From assembly GCA_041476545.1 (NCBI GenBank), contig JBGOTP010000085.1, forward strand, positions 1 to 15,207: a DNA stretch of 15,207 nucleotides, given 5' to 3'. The notes beneath the pieces are model-generated. The model ran no database searches. It worked only from the letters and a program-made list of their open reading frames with translations, and was not told the origin of the DNA. Position 1 is the first letter of the stretch. Every line of letters starts with the position of its first letter. Both the position numbers and the translations under genes were made by a program. This DNA is from JBGOTP01 sp041476545. GTDB taxonomy: Bacteria > Acidobacteriota > Vicinamibacteria > Vicinamibacterales > CAVVIG01. Below, piece by piece: positions 1 to 6,888 of this stretch.

Positions 1-636
<636 letters not shown>

Positions 637-878
637 AAGACGCTGTTCTCATCCGCCTGCGCAAATCCGGCCGAAGCCCGATCCCACATCTGCGAACGAT
701 CACAACTCGTTTAACGCGAGGCCGATTTATTGGCTCTCTCGTTGTTCAATCCGATTTTGGTCTGATGGTCATCGCCAGCCGCCGAAGATCCGGACTGACA
801 ATTCCGGTCGGCCGATTCCGCGATGCCACCCGCTGACTCTCAATATTGCGGGCTGTGTGTGCTTGCACGCACTATCTA

Positions 879-892
879 GTTTTCAAAGAACC
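879..892 (-). promoter_or_regulatory. boxA-like rRNA antitermination element
   Basis: The minus strand reads GGTTCTTTGAAAACT around these positions. This closely resembles the boxA elements of Bacillus-type rRNA leaders and spacers (TTCTTTGAAAACT) and is related to the E. coli core CTCTTTAACA. It lies about 75 nt downstream of the predicted rRNA start and 15-20 nt after a compact hairpin, the usual boxB-then-boxA order. In the known system boxA RNA binds NusB/NusE and lets RNA polymerase read through Rho-dependent sites in rRNA. The assignment rests on sequence and position only. Confidence 0.65.
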
Positions 893-934
893 GACAAGCC
901 GTGACACCCACGGTGCCAAGCCTCCCTCGACCAC

Positions 935-952
935 GTCGGCTGCGAAGCCGAC
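935..952 (-). promoter_or_regulatory. Leader hairpin (boxB-like position)
   Basis: A perfect 7-bp stem, GTCGGCT pairing with AGCCGAC, encloses a 4-nt loop (TCGC on the transcribed strand). It lies about 15 nt after the predicted rRNA start and upstream of the boxA-like element. No T-tract follows on the transcribed strand, so it is not an intrinsic terminator. Its position matches boxB of rRNA leaders; a simple structural role in the leader is equally possible. Confidence 0.5.
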
Positions 953-973
953 CGTCTTCAGGGGAACCTTGCG

Positions 974-1002
974 AGGTTACTAGCGTCCCATGGCCTTGTC
1001 AA
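974..1002 (-). promoter_or_regulatory. Promoter of the rRNA operon
   Basis: The minus strand carries a perfect -35 hexamer TTGACA (997-1002), a 17-bp spacer, and TAACCT (974-979). The latter keeps the most important first, second and last bases of the -10 consensus. The sequence just upstream of the -35 is locally AT-rich for this genome (AAATCTTCCTAAATC, about 1015-1029), as expected of an UP element. Transcription would start near 967. This fits an rRNA promoter facing the 16S gene. An additional promoter further upstream, or read-through from tyrS, is not excluded. Confidence 0.7.
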
Positions 1003-1064
1003 CACCAAATCCACCGATTTAGGAAGATTTTCTTGGTCCAGGACGCCAACGCTCGAGCTTGAGG

Positions 1065-1098
1065 AGAACGCCCGTTCTGATGAATCTGGCGGAGCCAG
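1065..1098. repeat. Two short inverted repeats upstream of the rRNA promoter
   Basis: AGAACG-CC-CGTTCT at 1065-1078 is a 6+6 inverted repeat around two bases. CTGGC-GGA-GCCAG at 1086-1098 is a 5+5 one. They lie 60-95 bp upstream of the rRNA -35 hexamer and about 80-110 nt downstream of the tyrS stop. Neither is followed by a T-run on the minus strand. They could be part of the tyrS 3' untranslated RNA or protein-binding sites near the rRNA promoter; the sequence does not decide between these. Confidence 0.3.
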
Positions 1099-1123
1099 GC
1101 GACCCCTCCGCTGCCCGCGCAGC

Positions 1124-1175
1124 CGGTGTCGTCGCGTCGAGCGGAACGGCAGTATCGCGTACCGACCCGACACCG
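1124..1175 (-). repeat. 8-bp inverted repeat immediately after the tyrS stop codon
   Basis: CGGTGTCG (1168-1175 on the minus strand) starts directly after the tyrS TGA and is matched by CGACACCG (1124-1131), with 36 nt between the arms. It could close a 3' stem-loop on the tyrS message. No T-tract follows, so I do not call an intrinsic terminator; Rho-dependent ending or a stabilising role is possible. Confidence 0.35.
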
Positions 1176-2450
1176 TCAAGTCAGGCGCACCAGGTGGTTC
1201 TGCTTCTGCCCTTTCCGTAGCAGAAAGAGACGGCCGCCAATCGCCTGGTCGCGCGTCAGCCGCGCCTGCGGATCGATGGCCCGGCGATTGTTCACATACA
1301 CCCCACCCGACTGGACCAGCCGGCGCGCCTCGCTCTTCGATGGAACCAGCCTCACTCGCGCCAGCAAATCGACAATACCGATGCCCTCAACACCCAGTTC
1401 ACCCACCCCGAGGTCCGTCGACGGCACATCGTCGAACACCGCCAGCACATCGTCCACGTCCAGGCTCATGATGTCTTCCTCAAACAACAGCGACGACGCG
1501 TGCTCGGCCCGGCCGACATGATCGGCCCCGTGCACGAGCGTCGTGACTTCGCGCGCCAGCACGCGCTGCGCTTCCCGCTTTTCGGGAGCCAACCGCGTCG
1601 CCGACTCGAGATCGGCGATCGCCGGCTCCGCGAGAAACGTCAGGTACTTGAGGTAGTTGACCACATCGCGATCGTCGGTGTTGAGCCAGAACTGGTAGAA
1701 CCGGAACGGCGAGGTGCGGATCGCATCCAGCCAGACCGTGCCAGCCTCCGTCTTGCCGAACTTCACGCCCGACGCCATCGTGACGAGCGGCGACACCAGG
1801 CCGTGGACTTTCGTCGCGCGTAGCTTCCGAATGAGCTCGATCCCGGCCGTGATGTTGCCCCACTGGTCGGTGCCGCCCATCTGCAGCGTGCATTCGTACC
1901 GATCGAAGAGTTGGAGAAAATCGTAGGCCTGGAGCAGGAGGTAGCTGAATTCCGTGTAGGAGATGCCTTCTTGACTCTCGAGACGCCGGCTCACCGACTC
2001 CTTCTGGAGCATGTAGCTCACGGTGAAATGCTTCCCGACCTCGCGCAGGAACGAGAGCACATCGATTGTGCCGAGCCAGTCCGCGTTGTTGACGATCCGG
2101 ACCGGATTGGACACGCCGTCGAAGGCGAGAAACCTCGAGAGCTGCTCCCGGATGCCGGCGATGTTCGCGTCGATCTGCTCGCTGGACTGCAGCACGCGCT
2201 CCTTCGACTTGCCGCTGGGATCGCCAATCATGCCGGTTCCGCCGCCGGCGATCGCAATCGGCGAGTGGCCGAAGCGCTGCACGCGCGCGAGCGTCATGAT
2301 CTGCAAGAGCGATCCGACGTGCAGACTCGACGCGGTCGGATCGAAGCCGATGTACGCCGTGACGGGCCCTTTCGCCAGCACGTCGGTGAGCCCATCGGTG
2401 ATGTCCGCCACCAGGCCGCGCCACGAAAGTTCGTCAAAGAGGGTCGGCAT
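1176..2450 (-). CDS. tyrS: Tyrosyl-tRNA synthetase
   Basis: This cytosolic class I aminoacyl-tRNA synthetase charges tRNA-Tyr with tyrosine using ATP. The protein is 424 residues from the ATG at 2450, the same length as E. coli TyrRS. The N-terminus (MPTLFDELSWRGLVADITDG) aligns with the family start. The HIGH-type motif is the HVGS of ASSLHVGSLLQ, the YIGFDP segment lies just before it, and the KMSKS-type loop is the usual bacterial KFGKT variant in VKFGKTEAGTVWL. A C-terminal S4-like RNA-binding domain starts around GIVDLLARVRLVPSKSEARR. A longer reading starts with TTG at 2483, but it would overlap the divergent gene and lie upstream of the likely promoter, so I prefer 2450. No T-box leader is possible: the spacer to the next gene is 26 bp. 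The gene points toward the rRNA operon. Confidence 0.97.
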   Translation of the reverse strand: MPTLFDELSWRGLVADITDGLTDVLAKGPVTAYIGFDPTASSLHVGSLLQIMTLARVQRFGHSPIAIAGGGTGMIGDPSGKSKERVLQSSEQIDANIAGIREQLSRFLAFDGVSNPVRIVNNADWLGTIDVLSFLREVGKHFTVSYMLQKESVSRRLESQEGISYTEFSYLLLQAYDFLQLFDRYECTLQMGGTDQWGNITAGIELIRKLRATKVHGLVSPLVTMASGVKFGKTEAGTVWLDAIRTSPFRFYQFWLNTDDRDVVNYLKYLTFLAEPAIADLESATRLAPEKREAQRVLAREVTTLVHGADHVGRAEHASSLLFEEDIMSLDVDDVLAVFDDVPSTDLGVGELGVEGIGIVDLLARVRLVPSKSEARRLVQSGGVYVNNRRAIDPQARLTRDQAIGGRLFLLRKGQKQNHLVRLT

Positions 2451-2462
2451 GGGAAACCCGTT

Positions 2463-2468
2463 TACTAT
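2463..2468 (+). promoter_or_regulatory. Possible -10 element for the metallophosphoesterase gene
   Basis: TACTAT matches four of six -10 positions and ends 8 nt before the ATG at 2477. A start 6-8 nt downstream would fall at or next to the A of the ATG, giving a leaderless message. This agrees with the lack of any ribosome-binding site in the 26-bp spacer. No -35 is recognisable. The main alternative is transcription from within tyrS antisense sequence. Confidence 0.3.
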
Positions 2469-2472
2469 AGCA
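2464..2472 (-). promoter_or_regulatory. Extended -10 promoter of tyrS
   Basis: The minus strand reads TGCTATAGT, a TGn extension directly before TATAGT (five of six bases of TATAAT). No good -35 is seen at the usual distance, which fits an extended -10 promoter. Transcription would start near 2457, leaving only about 7 nt before the tyrS ATG and no Shine-Dalgarno sequence. On the plus strand the same stretch reads TACTAT (2463-2468), a possible -10 for the divergent gene. Confidence 0.5.
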
Positions 2473-2476
2473 GTCG

Positions 2477-3310
2477 ATGGCAATCAGCAGGCGCACGGCG
2501 CTCAAGGCGTTGGCCGTCACGGGGGCCAGCGCGATCGGCGCTGGAAGCGGGTACGGATACGTCTATGGCCGCCACGCGCTCGAGATGACACGCGCGGAGT
2601 TGCCGGTCTCCGGACTTCCGCCCGCCCTGGGTGGACTGCGTATCGGCTTGCTGACCGACGTCCACCGCAGTCGCTGGGTCTCGGCTGACGACGTGGTGAA
2701 CGCCGTCAACCTGCTGATGGCGTCGCGTCCGGATCTGATCGTGCTCGGCGGAGACTACGTCACATGGGGCGACCGGCAATACGTCGGTGCGTCCTCCGAG
2801 GCGCTGGCGTCGTTGTCGGCGCCGAACGGCGTGTTCGGTATCCTCGGAAACCACGATGATGATCACGACATGCCGGCTGCGCTTGCCGCGCGCGGCGTCG
2901 AGATGCTCAAAGACGCCAGGACGAGGCTGACCATCAGGAACGAGACGCTCGAACTGGCCGGGATTCGCTTCTGGACCAAACGGGCGGCAGACATCCGGTC
3001 GGTCTTGCGAGGCAGCACCGGCACCTGCGTGCTTCTCGCCCACGACCCGCGGCGCTTCCTTGAGGCGGAAGCCTTGAACATCCCGCTCGTGTTATCGGGA
3101 CACACCCACGGAGGACAGGTCGTCCTGCCGCTTGTCGGCGCGGTTGCCGCACGGAAGTTTCCGGTTGTGGCGGGCATCGCGCGCCGCCGGAACACGACAC
3201 TGTTCGTCAGTCGCGGTGTCGGGACGGTCTACGTGCCGGTGCGGGTGAACTGCCCACCGGAGGTGGCGGTGCTGACGCTCCAGCCGGCCGGCATGCCCCT
3301 GAATGCCTGA
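2477..3310 (+). CDS. Tat-exported calcineurin-like metallophosphoesterase (YkuE/YaeI type)
   Basis: This is a 277-residue two-metal phosphoesterase. Residues 1-30 look like a twin-arginine signal: SRRTALK at 4-10, then a weakly hydrophobic Ala/Gly-rich stretch. The metal-binding motifs follow in family order: D61 and H63 (LLTDVHRS), D93 (GGDYV), N125-H126-D127 (GNHD), H189 (LLAHDP), and H209/H211 (SGHTHGGQ). The closest described relatives in layout are B. subtilis YkuE, a Tat-dependent, cell-wall-associated metal-binding phosphoesterase, and E. coli YaeI. The substrate cannot be read from sequence. The gene is divergent from tyrS and its stop lies 2 bp from the stop of the converging methyltransferase. 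It starts without a Shine-Dalgarno sequence, possibly leaderless. It is the only plus-strand gene between the rRNA operon and rlmN. Confidence 0.9.
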   Translation: MAISRRTALKALAVTGASAIGAGSGYGYVYGRHALEMTRAELPVSGLPPALGGLRIGLLTDVHRSRWVSADDVVNAVNLLMASRPDLIVLGGDYVTWGDRQYVGASSEALASLSAPNGVFGILGNHDDDHDMPAALAARGVEMLKDARTRLTIRNETLELAGIRFWTKRAADIRSVLRGSTGTCVLLAHDPRRFLEAEALNIPLVLSGHTHGGQVVLPLVGAVAARKFPVVAGIARRRNTTLFVSRGVGTVYVPVRVNCPPEVAVLTLQPAGMPLNA

Positions 3311-3312
3311 CG

Positions 3313-4023
3313 CTACTTGAACCCGCCGAACACGACGTGTCCCGCGAACATCCAGAAACAGTCTACACGGGGAAACCCGGCGTGCCTCAGCCACACGAGC
3401 TGATGCAACAGCGGCGCTGGACGATCTGTCGGGTCTGGGAACCGGTAGTGATTCCATCTCGCGTCCACGAACGCCGAGAACAGGTCCGGCTGGCCGACGG
3501 CCTCGGCCTGCTCACGCGCGGCCGCATCCCACACATCAGCCGCCGTCCGTCTGGCAACCTCATGAGACGGATCCAGAAGGTCAGCGAGCAAGAACGCGCC
3601 CCCGGGCAGCAGCCGTTCCGCCACGGCCTTGTAGAGGTACTGCTTCTTCGCGTCGTTCAGATGATGCACACACAATGACGAGACCACGAGGCCGGCACCG
3701 TGCATCAGGTCCCACCAGTCGAGCTGCGCCAGTTCGAAGGAACGCACGCGCACACGATCGCGGAACGCCGCCGTCCGGTGCGCCATGGCTTCCCGCATGG
3801 ATGCGGAGCCGTCGAGCCCGAGCAGCGTTGCGCGAGGAAACCTCTCGAGCAGCGCCGCCGCCAGAAGGCCTTCGCCCGATCCAATCTCGACGATGCGGAA
3901 GGGGGCGTCTGTCTCGAACGGGACGAGCGACGCGATCGTCGCCATCATTTCACGGCGTCTCGGCACGGCGACTTCTCCGATCGCCCGATAGGTCGCCGCG
4001 TCTTCTTCAGTCCACTCGGCCAT
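3313..4023 (-). CDS. Class I SAM-dependent methyltransferase, substrate unknown
   Basis: This 236-residue protein has a Rossmann-type methyltransferase fold. Motif I is VEIGSGEG at residues 45-52, the acidic residue ending strand 2 is D71 (LLGLDGS), and the post-motif stretch SSLCVHHLND (115-124) and LLPGGAFLLADLLDP (138-152) are typical of small-molecule methyltransferases of the Methyltransf_25/12 kind. The C-terminus has the common LRHAGF element (212-217). The start is the ATG at 4023, two bases after the purN stop (TGAAGATG); a longer reading to 4386 would run deep into purN. It is the last gene of the purine cluster, presumably translated by coupling with purN. I cannot name a substrate, and nothing in it points directly to purines or RNA. 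Its stop is 2 bp from the stop of the convergent phosphoesterase gene. Confidence 0.88.
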   Translation of the reverse strand: MAEWTEEDAATYRAIGEVAVPRRREMMATIASLVPFETDAPFRIVEIGSGEGLLAAALLERFPRATLLGLDGSASMREAMAHRTAAFRDRVRVRSFELAQLDWWDLMHGAGLVVSSLCVHHLNDAKKQYLYKAVAERLLPGGAFLLADLLDPSHEVARRTAADVWDAAAREQAEAVGQPDLFSAFVDARWNHYRFPDPTDRPAPLLHQLVWLRHAGFPRVDCFWMFAGHVVFGGFK

Positions 4024-4025
4024 CT

Positions 4026-4649
4026 TCAGCAGGCCGCGCCGCTGATGAATCGGCGGCCATCGAGGCGCCATCCTCCTGCGAGAACGACACGAATCGCCTC
4101 CGGATAGATCCGATGCTCCTCGACCAAAATGCGGGCGGACAGTGTCTCCACGGTGTCGTGCGCGAGAACTGGAACCGCTGCCTGCACGATGATCGGGCCG
4201 GCGTCGAGGTCCGGCGTCACGAGGTGCACCGTGGCACCCGAGATGCGCACACCATGAACAAGCGCCTGTTGCTGAGCGTCGAGCCCCGGAAACGCGGGCA
4301 GCAGCGAGGGATGGATGTTGAGCACGCGGTTGGGAAATGCCTCCAGCAACGGCGCACCCACCAGTCGCATGAATCCCGCAAGGCACACGAGATCCACATC
4401 GCGTGCGCGGAGCACGTCGACAACCGCCCGGTCGTAGGCGTCTCGGCTTCCGTAGTCGCCCGCCTTCAGGCAGAGCGCCTCGATACCGGCGTCGCGGGCC
4501 CGCAGCAGACCCTGCGCCTCAGGCCGGTTGGACACGACGACGGCGACCGTCGCGTCGAGTGATCCGTCAGCTATCGCGTCGACAATCGACTGGAGGTTAC
4601 TTCCGCGCCCGGAGATGAGGACCGCGATTCGGCGCGAGGATCCGCTCAT
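4026..4649 (-). CDS. purN: Phosphoribosylglycinamide formyltransferase (10-formyl-THF dependent)
   Basis: PurN transfers a formyl group from 10-formyltetrahydrofolate to GAR, giving FGAR, the third step of purine synthesis. The protein is 207 residues (E. coli 212). The phosphate-binding loop is LISGRGSNLQ (11-20). The catalytic trio equivalent to E. coli N106, H108 and D144 is N111, H113 (NIHPSLLP) and D149 (TPDLDAGPI). One small departure is an Asp (124) in FPGLDAQQQAL where E. coli has His119; I treat this as family variation. The ATG at 4649 shares its A with the purM stop (TGATG), a standard coupling arrangement. A GTG one codon earlier (4652) is an alternative start. The folate-dependent enzyme is used rather than the formate-dependent PurT, at least at this locus. 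Confidence 0.97.
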   Translation of the reverse strand: MSGSSRRIAVLISGRGSNLQSIVDAIADGSLDATVAVVVSNRPEAQGLLRARDAGIEALCLKAGDYGSRDAYDRAVVDVLRARDVDLVCLAGFMRLVGAPLLEAFPNRVLNIHPSLLPAFPGLDAQQQALVHGVRISGATVHLVTPDLDAGPIIVQAAVPVLAHDTVETLSARILVEEHRIYPEAIRVVLAGGWRLDGRRFISGAAC

Positions 4650-5677
4650 CACCCGATGTATCTGACATATCGATCACCAGATACGACGGCGCCGACCCGC
4701 CAGGCGCCCGACTCTCCGGCGGCCGCGATGGCGTCGAGCACGCGCTCGGCATCGGTCGCGCCGCAGACCACGACGAGACCGACGCCCATGTTGAACGCGC
4801 GGAACATCTCGTCAGGCGCAATCGCACCTCGCTGCTGCAGCAGCGAGAAGAGCGGCGGCACGTGCCACGACCGACGATCAATGTGGGCGGCGCAGCCGGA
4901 CGGCAACGCACGCGGCAGGTTTTCGGTAATGCCTCCCCCTGTGATGTGTGCAAGTCCCTTGGCGTACCCACGCTCCAACAATGGAGCCACGACACGCAAA
5001 TAGGATCGGTGCGGCGCCAGAAGGGCATCGCCCACCGTGCCGTTCAGTTCGCGAACGAACGTCTCCGGCGTGTATCCAGCCTCGTCAAACAGCACGCGGC
5101 GCGCCAGCGAGTACCCATTCGTGTGCAACCCCGCAGACGGAAGGGCGATGAGCGCGTCTCCGGGCACGATGGCACGACCGTCGATCACGCGAGAGCGATC
5201 CACCACGCCGACGATGAACCCGGCGATGTCGTATTCGCCGTCGGCATAGAAGCCAGGCATCTCGGCGGTCTCGCCACCGATGAGCGCACAGCCGTTCTCG
5301 CGGCATCCGCGCGCGACACCGGTGATGACCTGTTCCGCGACGTCAGGAGACAGCCGACTGGTGGCGAGGTAGTCCAGAAAGAACAGCGGTCGCGCGCCCT
5401 GCACCAGCACATCGTTGACGCAATGATTGACCAGGTCGGCACCGACCGTATCGTGCCGGCCGGTCATGAACGCCACTTTCAGCTTCGTGCCGACGCCGTC
5501 CGCGCTCGACACCAGCACCGGTTCGGCGTACGCGTCTCGATCCAGTTGGAACAAGCCACCAAACGATCCGATCTCGGAGAGAACTCCGGGGGTGAACGTG
5601 GCGCGCGCCAGCGACTTGATGCGCCTGACCGTCTCGTTGCCGGCGTCGATATCCACACCCGATTGGCGGTAATCCAT
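4649..5677 (-). CDS. purM: Phosphoribosylformylglycinamidine cyclo-ligase (AIR synthetase)
   Basis: PurM closes the imidazole ring: FGAM plus ATP gives AIR. From the ATG at 5677 the protein has 342 residues (E. coli 345). The start MDYRQSGVDIDAGNETVRRI matches the family N-terminus. Diagnostic motifs are DGVGTK (60-65), NDVLVQGARPLFFLDY (88-103), GGETAEMPG (134-142), HITGGGITEN (244-253) and FNMGVG (295-300). An open frame runs upstream to 5746, but it would overlap the HEAT-protein gene by about 70 bp, and the ATG at 5677 overlaps that gene's stop by one base (TGATG). purM and purN are likewise joined by TGATG. The order purF-[HEAT gene]-purM-purN is the Bacillus-like order with one insertion. 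Confidence 0.97.
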   Translation of the reverse strand: MDYRQSGVDIDAGNETVRRIKSLARATFTPGVLSEIGSFGGLFQLDRDAYAEPVLVSSADGVGTKLKVAFMTGRHDTVGADLVNHCVNDVLVQGARPLFFLDYLATSRLSPDVAEQVITGVARGCRENGCALIGGETAEMPGFYADGEYDIAGFIVGVVDRSRVIDGRAIVPGDALIALPSAGLHTNGYSLARRVLFDEAGYTPETFVRELNGTVGDALLAPHRSYLRVVAPLLERGYAKGLAHITGGGITENLPRALPSGCAAHIDRRSWHVPPLFSLLQQRGAIAPDEMFRAFNMGVGLVVVCGATDAERVLDAIAAAGESGAWRVGAVVSGDRYVRYIG

Positions 5678-6888
5678 CAGAAATCCAGCTTGCCCATCAA
5701 CGTCTGCAGCAGCTCGCGCGCGGGAGATCCTTCGGCCGACGCCCAATACGTACGGCGTACGAAGGCAAAGAACCGTTCCTTGTCCAGGTCCTCTTCGAGC
5801 ATGTCGAATCCTTCCGCCAACAGATCGATGGCGGCACCGCGGTTCGCCTGCTTCTCGAGCATGGCCATCAGCAACGGCGTGTTCCGCAATCCGATCGTCG
5901 CGGTGGCGAGAGCCACCGGTGCTCGCGTCGGGTCTTTCGAAGGAATACCGATCGTGAACAAGGCCTCGGCGGCCTCTGTATGGCCAGCGAGGGCAACGGC
6001 GGCCAGTCCAGCGGCCGCTCCACGCAACAGTTCCTGGTACCCGCTGTTCGCATCGGCGAACTTCAGCGCCTCAATCAAGTAATTCTCGTGCACCTGACAG
6101 TTCACACCGAGCAGGCAGATGGCGGCCGCAATCAACGGCTGTCGCTCCCGAGGGGCGCTGCGCTGGAGCGCGGCAAGCGTGGCCAGCGCCCGGTCGTCAC
6201 CGATTCGCCCCAGCGCCAGCGCCGCATCGTCCTGAAGCGGACCATCGAGCAGGGCGACAGCCGTGACAGCATCGTAGGCGTACCGCGCCTTGTAGTCGCC
6301 GAGCGCTTCAATCACGACGCTTCGGAAAAAGTCCTCGCCTCGTCCGATCTCCCGCAGGAGCGCCTGCTGGACGCGGGCGTCGTTATTTGGCGGGCTGAGC
6401 GCGCCGACTGCGGCGAGTGCGCGCACAAGGGCCGGACGTACGAACTCAGCCCGCTCGGTGTCGAGCCCGGCAATCAACTCCGGCACCATCGCGCCATCGG
6501 GACTGTGCTCGAAATAACTGTAGGCGACCGTGCGCAGTCGATCGTTGGGACTCTGAAGGGACGCCCGCATGATTTCCGTCGTGCGGGGATCACCGAACCC
6601 GGTCAGCAGGACGAGTGCCCGGTATCGCACATAGCCGTCAGCGTGTTCCGCCACGGCCTTCTGAAGGGCGGCGACCGCCTGCGACGCGGCCGTCCGTCGG
6701 ACCGTGCGCGACGCCGCCGTCCGCGTGTCGTAGTCGAGATTGCCGAGCGTATTGATCGCCGCCTGCAGCTCCGCCGGGGACACACGCTGCGGCGCGGATG
6801 GCTCCTGTGTTGCACCCGCCCTGTCGCTGCCCAACAGCGCGACGGCGGAGAGACACAGGGCCAGTCCGATGGAAGAGCCTCGGCTCAT
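5677..6888 (-). CDS. Exported HEAT-repeat protein of unknown function
   Basis: This 403-residue protein has an N-terminal signal peptide (hydrophobic core about residues 7-20, likely cleavage after AGA at 24-26). The remainder is almost wholly alpha-helical HEAT-like repeats. A clear unit is DDAALALGRIGDDRALATL (220-238); others can be followed at roughly 46-125, 130-165, 185-215 and 285-345. There is no lipobox (the only nearby Cys, residue 12, is preceded by LAL), no catalytic motif and no further membrane segment. Such proteins normally serve as binding scaffolds; no partner can be named. Its start overlaps the purF stop by four bases (ATGA) and its stop overlaps the purM start by one (TGATG), so it is firmly built into the purine cluster although it should act outside the cytoplasm. 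I found no frameshift. Confidence 0.85.
   Translation of the reverse strand: MSRGSSIGLALCLSAVALLGSDRAGATQEPSAPQRVSPAELQAAINTLGNLDYDTRTAASRTVRRTAASQAVAALQKAVAEHADGYVRYRALVLLTGFGDPRTTEIMRASLQSPNDRLRTVAYSYFEHSPDGAMVPELIAGLDTERAEFVRPALVRALAAVGALSPPNNDARVQQALLREIGRGEDFFRSVVIEALGDYKARYAYDAVTAVALLDGPLQDDAALALGRIGDDRALATLAALQRSAPRERQPLIAAAICLLGVNCQVHENYLIEALKFADANSGYQELLRGAAAGLAAVALAGHTEAAEALFTIGIPSKDPTRAPVALATATIGLRNTPLLMAMLEKQANRGAAIDLLAEGFDMLEEDLDKERFFAFVRRTYWASAEGSPARELLQTLMGKLDF

Larger units (their letters stand above)
637..967 (-). other. Transcribed leader of the rRNA operon
   Basis: This stretch lies between the predicted transcription start (about 967) and the 16S 5' end. It has no protein gene that I can support. 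From upstream to downstream it holds a strong hairpin (935-952), a boxA-like element (879-892), a weak hairpin at about 853-870 (arms GTGCGT and ACACAC-type, with one mismatch), and then some 200 nt without recognisable elements. A second boxA-like string, TCTTTAACAT on the minus strand, sits at 631-640, at the very 5' edge of 16S. The RNase III processing stem of rRNA leaders pairs with sequence 3' of 16S, which is outside the window, so it cannot be checked here. Confidence 0.75.

Noticed and set aside
2451..2483. tyrS starting at TTG 2483, adding 11 residues
   Set aside because: It would overlap the divergent gene and lie upstream of the likely promoter. The family N-terminus begins at MPTLFDELSWRG, encoded from 2450.
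4024..4386. The methyltransferase starting at 4386, adding 121 residues
   Set aside because: The extension is the purN sequence in another frame, low in recognisable structure; the ATG 2 nt after the purN stop is the natural start.
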